Part shown: positions 45,594 through 53,908 of the stretch, one piece after another
Layout: every line of letters starts with the position of its first letter
Position numbering within the stretch: the first letter of the stretch is position 1
Assembly (NCBI RefSeq): GCF_042652345.1
Contig: NZ_JBHSJJ010000004.1
Span: 186,001-250,000, forward strand
Length of the DNA: 64,000 nucleotides
Source: Negadavirga shengliensis
GTDB taxonomy: Bacteria; Bacteroidota; Bacteroidia; Cytophagales; Cyclobacteriaceae
Reading direction: 5' to 3'
Notes under the pieces: model-generated
The model's database searches: none
What the model was told of the DNA's origin: nothing
What the model saw: only the letters and a program-made list of their open reading frames with translations
Translations under genes and position numbers: made by a program

Positions 45594-45659
45594 AAAAAAA
45601 CCTTCCAGGTTTATATCTATCGGTTATATCCCAATGGATAAAGCCCGGAAGGTTTTTTT
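45594..45659. terminator. Bidirectional terminator
   Basis: A-run then CCTTCC (45601-45606), and GGAAGG (45647-45652) then a T-run, lying between the convergent GH9 gene and the isomerase-like gene. The symmetric A/T flanks suit both strands. The loop is about 40 bases. Confidence 0.7.
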
Positions 45660-45667
45660 ATTTACTT

Positions 45668-46507
45668 TTACTGAAACTGCTTAGCCACCCTTTTGAAGTA
45701 ATCCATGCTTTCTTTTACTTCGGGCAGGTTATTTTCCCAGTTGTGTTCGTATTCAGCGGAAAAGACGCCTTTAAATCCTTGGCGGTGCAATTCGTGCAGA
45801 ACGCCCGCCACATTGCAGTTGCCCGTGCCCCAAGGCACGTCATGGGCATTTCTTACGCCTCTTTTATCCAGGTCTTTCATGTGCAGGCTGATGATCCTGC
45901 CTTCCAGTTTTTGGAGGCACTCCACCGGATCCAAGCCGGACCGCAGCCAGTGGCCGATGTCCGCGCAGACTCCCATCAATGGGCTTCTGTTTTCCAATAA
46001 TCTGAGCGGTACTTCCGGATGCCAGTACATAGAAGGCAGCGGATGATTGTGTAAAGCAATCCTGATCTGATGCTGTTCACAGAGCTTTTCGATAAGGTCA
46101 TACTGATTGGGACGGGGTTCGGTGGTGATGATGCCAATGCCCATTTCTTTGGCAAAGGCAAAAAGCGCGGGCCACTCCTCATCACTGGGACTTGCCACGC
46201 CATAGGCTACGGCTTCGACATCGTATTTTTTCAGCAGGTTTTTGATGGTTTCCCTATCGCTGGCAGAAGCGGAGAAATGGGTAGTGGCTTCGCCAGCTTT
46301 GGTTATTTTTTGACCGGGATAGAGTTCGACGTACTTCACCCCGATGCTGTTGAGCTTTTCCAGGGCTTCTTCCAGGGAGAAGAGCCTAAAGGTATAAGCC
46401 TGGCTGCCCACCTTCCAGTCAGCGGGAATGCCGTCCTGCGCTGAGGCCCTTAGGGTAAAAACCAGCACAAAGGCTAAAAGCACAAATTTCAGTTGTTTAT
46501 TGTTCAT
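45668..46507 (-). CDS. Secreted sugar-isomerase-like TIM barrel protein
   Basis: A 279-residue protein with a clear signal peptide (LAFVLVFTLRASAQ). The xylose-isomerase-like barrel shows SQAYTFRLFSLEEALEKLNSIGVKYVELYPG, then IRIALHNHPLPSMYW, MGVCADIGHWLRSGLDPVECL, ISLHMKDLDKRG, and VFSAEYEHNW with the metal-binding Glu. Export makes a sugar-phosphate substrate unlikely. It is convergent with GH9 and near two exported oxidoreductases, so a role on oxidised (keto) sugars in the periplasm is suggested. Confidence 0.88.
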   Translation of the reverse strand: MNNKQLKFVLLAFVLVFTLRASAQDGIPADWKVGSQAYTFRLFSLEEALEKLNSIGVKYVELYPGQKITKAGEATTHFSASASDRETIKNLLKKYDVEAVAYGVASPSDEEWPALFAFAKEMGIGIITTEPRPNQYDLIEKLCEQHQIRIALHNHPLPSMYWHPEVPLRLLENRSPLMGVCADIGHWLRSGLDPVECLQKLEGRIISLHMKDLDKRGVRNAHDVPWGTGNCNVAGVLHELHRQGFKGVFSAEYEHNWENNLPEVKESMDYFKRVAKQFQ

Positions 46508-46898
46508 TAGGTTTGGTGTTTAAGTAAATTAATCAAAGCAAAGCCCGAAAATATCGAAAAAATATTTATTTGAGTTTGCCATTGGTAAAAAATGAAGGAG
46601 GAGGGAAGGGCTGTTGTTGCTTTTTCATTGTTGTCGCGATAATCCGATAATAGCCGGGATCACCAGAACAGCTGGAAAGCGGAGCGTTGTGGTGGGGGTC
46701 CGGACAAGTAAATGATGTAAACTTTCATGGTAATTATATAAGTTATTTTATATTTTTTTATGAAAATTTGTATTTGATATTATTTATTGTGTAATTATTG
46801 TACTAACCCTATATGGAAATAATCAGACAAATCCCGATGAACAACAAGCTAAACGATCCCGGAAAGTCTAGTGTAAAACGAGAGGATATTGCAAAAAA

Positions 46899-46922
46899 TA
46901 CAGTGAGCGCGGAGCCACTGTA
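46899..46922 (+). other. Hairpin in the lyase leader
   Basis: Perfect seven-base arms TACAGTG (46899-46905) and CACTGTA (46916-46922) around a GC-rich 10-base loop. It lies about 200 bases before the leader terminator. It may be a regulator site in DNA or an RNA stem. Confidence 0.5.
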
Positions 46923-47123
46923 ATGGAAGATTTAATTCACTTTGACCACAACAACCATGAATGTCATGCGGGATGATGAAAGGAAATTTGACAATGTTGA
47001 AAAAAATGAGTTTTGATAGACAAAAAGCCTGAAGAATTTATAACATCCATCGCCAAATCCCGATTCTGGAAGAGAAAAGAAATGGATTGAACCGCTAACT
47101 ACTCAAACCCTACCAACCAACTA

Positions 47124-47156
47124 CCCCGTGTACATTTGATGTGCCGGGGGTTTTTT
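47124..47156 (+). terminator. Intrinsic terminator in the leader of the PL8 gene
   Basis: CCCCG (47124-47128) pairs with CGGGG (47145-47149), and GTACAT pairs with ATGTGC through one wobble, leaving a 3-base loop and one bulged T. Six T follow. It lies 120 bases before the start codon, on the same strand as the lyase, so it could act as an attenuator or end an upstream transcript. Confidence 0.8.
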
Positions 47157-47276
47157 ATTGAATCCGCTATCGGCGTCTGTTCCATGATTTATCTGCAAAA
47201 ACATATCAGGGTTCGGGATGAATATCAGGGTAATATTTAAATTTGACAATGTTATGGAAATCTGAAATAATCGGTA

Positions 47277-49382
47277 ATGAAAAATATCTACCACAGTATA
47301 AAATATAGTTTCGCTTTTTTTGGTCTGGTATTTACCTTGGGAATGGGACATGCCCAAACCAATGAAATTGAAACTCTTCGTGAGCGGTTGAAAGTGGATG
47401 CCTTGGAGCACAAAGGGTTTATGCCCCGTGTGGAACAATATATGAAACCTGAATTTAAGGAAGCGGAAGCTTATCTTAATACCATAGAGGCCGATGGCAG
47501 CTGGAATGACGTGGATTACCACGACCGGGACAACGAATGGGATCCTTTGGTAGCATTGAACAGGACATTGATCATGGCATTTGCCTATGCCAACCCTAAA
47601 GACAAACTATATGAAGATGCAAGGTTGTTGTCGGGAGCGGAAAAGGCCCTGGGGTACTGGTATAAGGTGAACCCGGTTTGCGACAACTGGTACAAGAACC
47701 GTATTGCCAAACAAATGTACCTTGGGGTGATCGGCTTGCTTCTGCAGGACGCCGTTGATGACAGCCTTCTCCAAAAGATCATTGAGGATCAGACGGATAT
47801 GCCTGCCATGACGGGCTCCAACCGCACTTTATTGGCAACCTCGGTTTTTTATCGAGGGGTTTTGGAGAAGAATTCCGAAAGAATCATGTCAGGGGTTAAG
47901 GGAGTAATTGACCAGGTTGAAATCGGCGAAAAGGAAGGAATACAGCAGGATTACAGTTTTCATCAACATGGGCCTTATTTATATAATGGGAGTTATGGAA
48001 GCAATTTTCTGAGAGAAACCATTTGGATGGCTGCCATGGTACAGGGTACCCGGTTTGCTTTTACTGAAGATTATCTGAAAGTACTCCGCGATTATTATTT
48101 CCAAGGTACCCGGTGGATGGTGCGCAAGGGGGTTTTGGATTATAATGTAAGGGGCCGTCAGGTAGGAAGGCCCAGTGGTTTTGACCAAAGGGCAGAAATA
48201 CTCGTGCCGCAATTGGCATATTTTATCAAAGGCGACCCAGCGTTCCAGGAGGAATATAGACAATCCAAGGAAAGCATCCTCAAAAGCCGCCCCCAAGTGA
48301 TAGGCAACAAGCATTTTTGGAGATCAGATTACACGGTGCATCACCGGCAGGATCATTTCACTTCACTAAGGATGTGCTCAGAACGGACAATTGGCGTGGA
48401 AATCGATGTGAACTCGGAAAACCTTCTAGGATATTATTTGCCGTATGGCTTGACCTATATTTACAGAAGAGGGGATGAATATGAGGATATTTTTCCGGTT
48501 TGGGATTGGGCGAGGTTACCCGGGGTGACCAATCCTCATGAAATTCCCGTTATCAAAGGAAATTTCAGTCAGGAAGTGGCCTTCGTAGGAGGCGTGAGCG
48601 ATGGTGCTTATGGTGTTTCTGCCATGGAGCTGGATGTTAAAGCGACCAAGGGCAGAAAATCCTGGTTTTGGTTTGACAAGGAATGGGTGGCATTGGGGAC
48701 CGATATCACCTCAGAAAGTGACAGCTTGGTCACCACCAGTATCAATCAGACAAGGCTTCATGGAGAAGTTTTGGTGGATGGAGAGATTTTCCCACATGGT
48801 GAAGCAAAGATCAAAGCACCTTCCTGGATTTGGCATGATAGCGTAGCATATGTATTTCCCGATTCTCCCAAAGAGCTGAAGCTGGAAGCAGGGGAAAAAA
48901 GCGGAAGACTGAACCTGATTTTTGGATTGGGGCCTGATTCGCTGTACCGCCAGGAAGTATTTTCCGTTTGGTATGAGCATGGGATAAAGCCCATAAATGA
49001 ATCCTATGCCTATGCCGTTTTGCCTGGTGTGTCACCGGAAACAGCTAAGAGATATACCCAAAACCCGCTTGTCAACATAGTGTCCAACACTTCCAGGATC
49101 CAGGCGGTGGCCCACAAAGATTTGAAAATCACAGGAATCGTGTTTTATGAAGCAGGTGGTTTTCAGGCTCATGACAATCTCTGGTTGGAAGTCAATGCAC
49201 CTTGTTTGGTGTTGGTGAACCATAAAACAGAAGAATTGACGATCAGCGACCCCACCCCCCTTTTGAAAACCTTGGAGCTCGTCCTTAAATCCGGGGAAGG
49301 GGAGGAAAGACACGTTCAGGTCTCACTTCCGCGAGGACTGGATGCGGGGAAGAGTGTGGCGGTAAAGAATCAGGAAAAATAA
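47277..49382 (+). CDS. Polysaccharide lyase family 8 (chondroitin AC / hyaluronate lyase-like)
   Basis: A 701-residue secreted protein (signal ending GMGHAQ). PL8 marks are an N-terminal alpha-toroid with Asn182 (TGSNRTLLATSV), DYSFHQHGPYLYNGSYG with His231 and Tyr240, and VRGRQVGRPS with Arg294. Their spacing is close to the Asn/His/Tyr/Arg set of Pedobacter heparinus chondroitinase AC. The C-terminal half is beta-sandwich. It would cleave uronic-acid-containing glycosaminoglycans by beta-elimination. It stands convergent with the LacI gene of the SusCD locus and is preceded by a structured leader. Confidence 0.9.
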   Translation: MKNIYHSIKYSFAFFGLVFTLGMGHAQTNEIETLRERLKVDALEHKGFMPRVEQYMKPEFKEAEAYLNTIEADGSWNDVDYHDRDNEWDPLVALNRTLIMAFAYANPKDKLYEDARLLSGAEKALGYWYKVNPVCDNWYKNRIAKQMYLGVIGLLLQDAVDDSLLQKIIEDQTDMPAMTGSNRTLLATSVFYRGVLEKNSERIMSGVKGVIDQVEIGEKEGIQQDYSFHQHGPYLYNGSYGSNFLRETIWMAAMVQGTRFAFTEDYLKVLRDYYFQGTRWMVRKGVLDYNVRGRQVGRPSGFDQRAEILVPQLAYFIKGDPAFQEEYRQSKESILKSRPQVIGNKHFWRSDYTVHHRQDHFTSLRMCSERTIGVEIDVNSENLLGYYLPYGLTYIYRRGDEYEDIFPVWDWARLPGVTNPHEIPVIKGNFSQEVAFVGGVSDGAYGVSAMELDVKATKGRKSWFWFDKEWVALGTDITSESDSLVTTSINQTRLHGEVLVDGEIFPHGEAKIKAPSWIWHDSVAYVFPDSPKELKLEAGEKSGRLNLIFGLGPDSLYRQEVFSVWYEHGIKPINESYAYAVLPGVSPETAKRYTQNPLVNIVSNTSRIQAVAHKDLKITGIVFYEAGGFQAHDNLWLEVNAPCLVLVNHKTEELTISDPTPLLKTLELVLKSGEGEERHVQVSLPRGLDAGKSVAVKNQEK

Positions 49383-49439
49383 ACTCCTCCAAGAATGGGG
49401 AATCTTTTATCGCAATCAATCTTCCCTATCTCTCAATCC

Positions 49440-50507
49440 TTATGTACTTTCTCTCACGATCAGTTCCGGTTTGATGATCCTGGTTCTGTATTCAAAAACA
49501 TCCTCTTCCGAATTGATTTCCTCCAACAGCATTTCGGCGGCCATTTGCCCCATTTCGAAAGACGGCTGGGACATGGTCGTGATGGAGGGGGTGATGAACC
49601 TGCCTGTGTCATCATTGCCAAAACCGGCAATGGCCAATTCATCAGGAACCCTGATGTTCATCTGATGGGCTGCGTGCAGGACACCGATGGCCAGGATATC
49701 GGCAAAGCAAAAGACCGCGTCTGGGTGGATGTTTTTTTCCCATAAAGCCCTTAATGCCCCGCCTGCCACTTCATAACCGAAATCCTCCAACTCGATTTCA
49801 AACTGCGGTTGATAGGGCATTCCTGCTTTTTCCAACGCTTTTCGGTAACCTATGAGCCTTTCCTGACAGACCCCTAATGACAGCGGCCCTCCTATGTATG
49901 CGATTTTGGTTTTCCCCCTTTCGATGAGGTGAGTGACGATTTCATAGGCCCCTTGCCGGTCATCGGACATTATTTTTGAAGTGTCGATATCACTACATGC
50001 CCTTTCAAAGAGCACCACAGGAATGGATCTGTCTATCACATGCCGGATATGATTGTATTGACAGGTTTCTTTGGAAAAGGCGATGATGATCCCGTCGGCC
50101 CGGCTGTTTGCCAGGGTTTCCACGATCTCCACTTCTTTCTGAAAGGATTCCCCTGACTGGAAGATCATTACCTTATACCCCTCATGATAAGCGATGTTTT
50201 CTATTCCTGCGATGGAGTTGGACCAGAAGTAGCGGTTAATGGTAGGCACCACCACCCCGAGGATTTTTGATTTTTTGCTGCTGAGTCCGCTGGCTAGCAG
50301 ATTGGGATGATAATCCATTTCCCGGGCGGCCTGGAGTACCGCAAGCTTGGTTTCTTTTTTGATTTCCGGGGAATTCCTTAAAGCCCTTGATACCGTAGCC
50401 ACGGACACATTCAGCTTTTCCGCTATATCTTTTATGGTGGTGGGCTTTTTCAAATTGGATGATTTAAAAAGTCGAAGTAAACAATATGATTCATAAACAA
50501 CAAACAT
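49440..50507 (-). CDS. LacI family transcriptional regulator
   Basis: A 355-residue repressor-type protein. The helix-turn-helix is TTIKDIAEKLNVSVATVSRALRNSPEIKKET, with a LacI hinge (YHPNLLASGLSSKKS) and a periplasmic-binding-protein-like sensor domain (ILGVVVPTINRYFWSNSIAGIENIA ... ELAIAGFGNDDTGRFITPSITTM). It is divergent from SusC, and a near-palindrome with a central CG lies between them. It probably controls the SusCD locus in response to a sugar product. The start at 50507 is the only ATG before the helix-turn-helix; the preceding 20 residues are not conserved-looking. Confidence 0.93.
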   Translation of the reverse strand: MFVVYESYCLLRLFKSSNLKKPTTIKDIAEKLNVSVATVSRALRNSPEIKKETKLAVLQAAREMDYHPNLLASGLSSKKSKILGVVVPTINRYFWSNSIAGIENIAYHEGYKVMIFQSGESFQKEVEIVETLANSRADGIIIAFSKETCQYNHIRHVIDRSIPVVLFERACSDIDTSKIMSDDRQGAYEIVTHLIERGKTKIAYIGGPLSLGVCQERLIGYRKALEKAGMPYQPQFEIELEDFGYEVAGGALRALWEKNIHPDAVFCFADILAIGVLHAAHQMNIRVPDELAIAGFGNDDTGRFITPSITTMSQPSFEMGQMAAEMLLEEINSEEDVFEYRTRIIKPELIVREST

Positions 50508-50693
50508 TTTTGCAGGATAATTTGAAATGCTTCCTCAATGGATTTTATGGTTTTTCTTTTTAAAGTCCTGCGATCTGTAAAATATAAGTTGTTTTAGGCT
50601 GATGTCCGGTTTGCTTGAAAATCAAAAATAAAGACAATTTCTCCATTGCGGTTTTGTCAATAGAAAAGTCATTTTATTAACATATTTATAAAT

Positions 50694-50717
50694 GTAAACG
50701 TTTTCGATAACGTTTAC
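50694..50717. promoter_or_regulatory. LacI-type operator between the regulator and SusC
   Basis: Arms GTAAACG and CGTTTAC are perfect inverted copies around a 10-base centre, with an inner near-palindrome GTTTTCGATAAC whose middle is TCGA. This is a classic LacI-family operator form, and it sits in the divergent intergenic region of a LacI gene. Confidence 0.7.
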
Positions 50718-50755
50718 GGTATAAAAATTCAAAAATAATTATAAAATCGTTTTTT

Positions 50756-50763
50756 TATATTTG
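50756..50763 (+). promoter_or_regulatory. Candidate -7 box of the SusC promoter
   Basis: TATATTTG matches the Bacteroidota primary sigma factor -7 consensus TAnnTTTG, 80 bases before the chosen SusC start. A convincing -33 TTG element is not seen at the proper spacing. The LacI operator lies upstream of this box, which would fit activation as well as repression. Confidence 0.4.
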
Positions 50764-50842
50764 AATCGCCACATAACTTGAAATAAAATTTCATAAAATC
50801 TCATTTAAGAGGTTTTTAATGATTAACCTAAAATATACCTCT

Positions 50843-53800
50843 ATGAAAAAATTATTACATGGAATGTCGGTAGTGGTGATGATTTTGGTGGGGCTTAATC
50901 ACACCCTTGGCCAGACAAGAGCAATTTCGGGGACAGTCTATGATGAAGACAAAGCGCCGCTTCCCGGAGCCAGTATTTTGGTAAAAGGTACCAGTTCCGG
51001 AACGGTAACAGATATCGATGGAAGATTTGATATCAATGTACCGGATCCAAACGCTGTTTTGGTGGTATCTTTTCTGGGTTATTTGCCCCAGGAGATAGAA
51101 GTAAATGGAAGAAGTACCATCGATGTCAATCTCGAGGCGGACATGTCGGAATTGGGAGAAGTGGTCGTGGTAGGATACGGGACCCAGAAAAAAAGTGATC
51201 TTACAGGAGCAGTGGCTACCGTAGGAGGGAGGGACATCGCCGAAAGGAGGACGCCCCAGGTTTCACAAGCCCTGCAAGGTGCCGTCGCCGGCGTCATGGT
51301 TAGAAGGAGCAACAACGCCCCCGGATCTTCGGCCAATATCCGTATCCGGGGTATCACCAGCATTGGCGACAGCAATCCCCTTATTATTATGGATGGAGTG
51401 CCTATCGATAACATTGACCACATCAATCCCAATGATATTGAAAACATCTCCGTACTGAAGGATGCAGCTTCAGCTTCCATTTATGGCGCGAGGGCTGCTG
51501 CAGGTGTCATTCTGGTAACCACCAAAAGAGCCAAAAAGGGAGAATTGAGTTTAAACTACAATTTCGAATACGGGACGGAAGTTCCTACCAGGATTCCGGA
51601 ATATGTAAATGTGGTCCGCTACATGGAACTGGTCAATGAACTGAGATGGAATGATAACGGAAACGACGGCAATGAGTATCCTCTGTATCCAAAAGATATG
51701 GTGGACAACTATATGAGCTTGAATGCTTCAAACCCGGATCTATACCCCAATACCAATTGGGTGGATCTTATCTTGAAAAAGCATGCACCGAGACAAAGAC
51801 ATTCCATCGATATTTCCGGTGGAACGGATGCTATCCGCACAAAGGCCTCGGTTGTCTATGACAAATTTGACGCGCTGTATGAAGGCCGTACTTTTGAAAG
51901 GGTTACGACCAGAATCAATACTGATGGTAATATCACCAAAAGTCTCGGATTCACCGCGGATGTTTTTTTAAGAAGGGAGATCAACAATCAGCCCAGCATG
52001 GATCCGATTTATTACATGCATATTTCCGCACCGGTATATGCTGCCGAATGGAGTGATGGCAGGGTGGCTGAAGGAAAAACAGGGGCAAATATTTACGGAC
52101 AGTTGAAGCATGGGGGATTTAGACAAAACTGGGAGAATCAAATCGGAGGAAGGCTGGGGCTAAACTATGAGCCTGTCGAGGGATTGAAGTTTTCAGCCAT
52201 TGCTTCCCCCAATTTTGGATTCAACAAGGGCAAAAACTTTCAAAGAAGGGTCCCTTATACCGCTTGGGATGATCCCACCGCTTTTTTGGGCACCCTGCAA
52301 TGGGCCAATTCCACCAATCTCAATGAATCCAGAAATGACAATTACCAGTTGACCACCCAATTGTTGGCCAACTATGACAAAGTCTTTGGAGACCATACGA
52401 TTAGTTTATTGGCAGGAAATGAAAGTTTCCAGGCTTTTTATGAGAACCTTAGCGCTTCCAGGGACCAGTTCATTTTAGACAATTATCCTTACCTTAACCT
52501 AGGGCCTTTGGAGTTCAGAAATAACAGCGGAAGTGCGTGGGAAAATGCCTACAACTCATGGTTCGGCCGGTTTTCTTATAATTATGCAGGAAAATACTTT
52601 TTACAAGGTAACCTCCGGTATGATGCTTCCTCCCGATTTGCCAAAGATTACCGATGGGGCTCCTTTCCATCCTTTTCCGGGGGCTGGGTGTTGTCAGAGG
52701 AATCATTCCTTAAGAATGTCACCCCGATATCTTTCCTCAAATTGAGAGCTTCTTGGGGAACCTTAGGAAACGAAAGGATAGGAAACTACCCTTACCAGTC
52801 TACCATCGGTTTCAGCAATGTCCTTTTCCATCAGGGATCAAACGTTGTTTCTTCACAATCCGCCGCACAATGGCAATACGCCATTCCCAATATCTCCTGG
52901 GAAAAAACAGTATCCCACAACATAGGCTTTGATGCCAATTTTCTGAACTACAGGCTGAGATTGTCAGGTGAGTATTTTAAGAAGACGACCAAAGATATGT
53001 TGCTGCCCTTGGAAATACCGGATTATATAGGCTTTGATAATCCTGACCAAAATACCGGTGAAATGTATACCGAGGGCTGGGAGCTGGATTTAGGTTGGGC
53101 AGATGATATCAATGAATTAAGTTACAGCGTCAGTTTTAATATTTCTGATTTCCGGTCCATTATGGGCAACCTGGGAGGAATCCAGTTTTTAGGCAATCAG
53201 GTCAGAATGGAGGGGAGTGAATTCGATGAATGGTACGGATACAGGTCCGACGGGCTTTTCCAGAGCCAGGAAGAGGTCAATAATTCGCCGGTGATGAATG
53301 CCTCTGTAAGACCTGGAGATGTAAAATACATGGACTTGAGTGGTCCCAATGGTGAACCGGATGGCAGGATTTCCCCTGAACATGACCGGGTTTTATTGGG
53401 AGGCAGCATGCCAAGGTACTTGTATGGAGGCAATATCAGGTTGGATTACAAAAATTTCGACTTTGGAATCGTAATTCAGGGTGTGGGCAGACAGAATGTG
53501 AGGCTTTCAGGTTTGATGGTGCAGCCCATCATGGAAAACTGGGGACATGTACCGCAGATTTTGGACGGCGACCATTGGAGCCTGTATAATACGGAAGAAC
53601 AAAACATGGAGGTAAGATATCCAAGGCTCTCCAGGGTGAGTGAGGCCAACAATTTTGCCATGTCAGATTTTTGGTTGATTAATGGGGCTTATTTTAGGTT
53701 GAAAAATATCTCATTGGGTTATACGCTTCCCCGGCCGGTATCAGAGAGATTGGGTATGCAAAATATAAGGGTTTACACCAATGCAAGTGACGTGTTCACC

Positions 53801-53896
53801 ATCAACAATTTCCCAAGGGGCTGGGACCCTGAAGTGTCCGCCAGTGGCTACCCCATCACCACCTCTTTTCTCATGGGAGTTTCTGTTCAATTTTAA
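50843..53896 (+). CDS. SusC/RagA family TonB-linked outer membrane protein
   Basis: About 1017 residues. A signal peptide (ending HTLGQ) is followed by a carboxypeptidase-regulatory-like domain (RAISGTVYDEDKAPLPGASILVKGTSSGTVTDIDGRF), the SusC box region EVVVVGYGTQKKSDLTGAVATV, a TonB plug (GVMVRRSNNAPGSSANIRIRGITSIGDSNPLIIMDGVPID ... IYGARAAAGVILVTTKRAKKG), and a long barrel ending in SVQF. It imports oligosaccharides across the outer membrane with the SusD partner. The frame is open from ATG 50819; I chose 50843, directly before the signal peptide. The SusD gene starts 12 bases after the stop. Confidence 0.95.
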   Translation: MKKLLHGMSVVVMILVGLNHTLGQTRAISGTVYDEDKAPLPGASILVKGTSSGTVTDIDGRFDINVPDPNAVLVVSFLGYLPQEIEVNGRSTIDVNLEADMSELGEVVVVGYGTQKKSDLTGAVATVGGRDIAERRTPQVSQALQGAVAGVMVRRSNNAPGSSANIRIRGITSIGDSNPLIIMDGVPIDNIDHINPNDIENISVLKDAASASIYGARAAAGVILVTTKRAKKGELSLNYNFEYGTEVPTRIPEYVNVVRYMELVNELRWNDNGNDGNEYPLYPKDMVDNYMSLNASNPDLYPNTNWVDLILKKHAPRQRHSIDISGGTDAIRTKASVVYDKFDALYEGRTFERVTTRINTDGNITKSLGFTADVFLRREINNQPSMDPIYYMHISAPVYAAEWSDGRVAEGKTGANIYGQLKHGGFRQNWENQIGGRLGLNYEPVEGLKFSAIASPNFGFNKGKNFQRRVPYTAWDDPTAFLGTLQWANSTNLNESRNDNYQLTTQLLANYDKVFGDHTISLLAGNESFQAFYENLSASRDQFILDNYPYLNLGPLEFRNNSGSAWENAYNSWFGRFSYNYAGKYFLQGNLRYDASSRFAKDYRWGSFPSFSGGWVLSEESFLKNVTPISFLKLRASWGTLGNERIGNYPYQSTIGFSNVLFHQGSNVVSSQSAAQWQYAIPNISWEKTVSHNIGFDANFLNYRLRLSGEYFKKTTKDMLLPLEIPDYIGFDNPDQNTGEMYTEGWELDLGWADDINELSYSVSFNISDFRSIMGNLGGIQFLGNQVRMEGSEFDEWYGYRSDGLFQSQEEVNNSPVMNASVRPGDVKYMDLSGPNGEPDGRISPEHDRVLLGGSMPRYLYGGNIRLDYKNFDFGIVIQGVGRQNVRLSGLMVQPIMENWGHVPQILDGDHWSLYNTEEQNMEVRYPRLSRVSEANNFAMSDFWLINGAYFRLKNISLGYTLPRPVSERLGMQNIRVYTNASDVFTINNFPRGWDPEVSASGYPITTSFLMGVSVQF

Positions 53897-53908
53897 AACC
53901 ATAGTAAC

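Larger units (their letters stand above)
46508..47276 (+). other. Long structured noncoding region upstream of the PL8 lyase
   Basis: About 770 bases without an accepted gene. The left half is AT-rich. The right half has a hairpin at 46899-46922 and a strong terminator at 47124-47156. Short pieces resemble the cobalamin riboswitch (ACAGT ... CTGTAA and AGCCTGAAGA near 47028), but the GGTG and CCCGC core is missing, so I do not call one. The layout suggests an attenuated leader for the lyase gene. Confidence 0.5.

Noticed and set aside
46820..47060. Cobalamin riboswitch
   Set aside because: Only short matches (ACAGT, CTGTAA, AGCCTGAAGA) are present, and the first two are explained by a local hairpin. 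The conserved GGTG loop and CCCGC core are not found.
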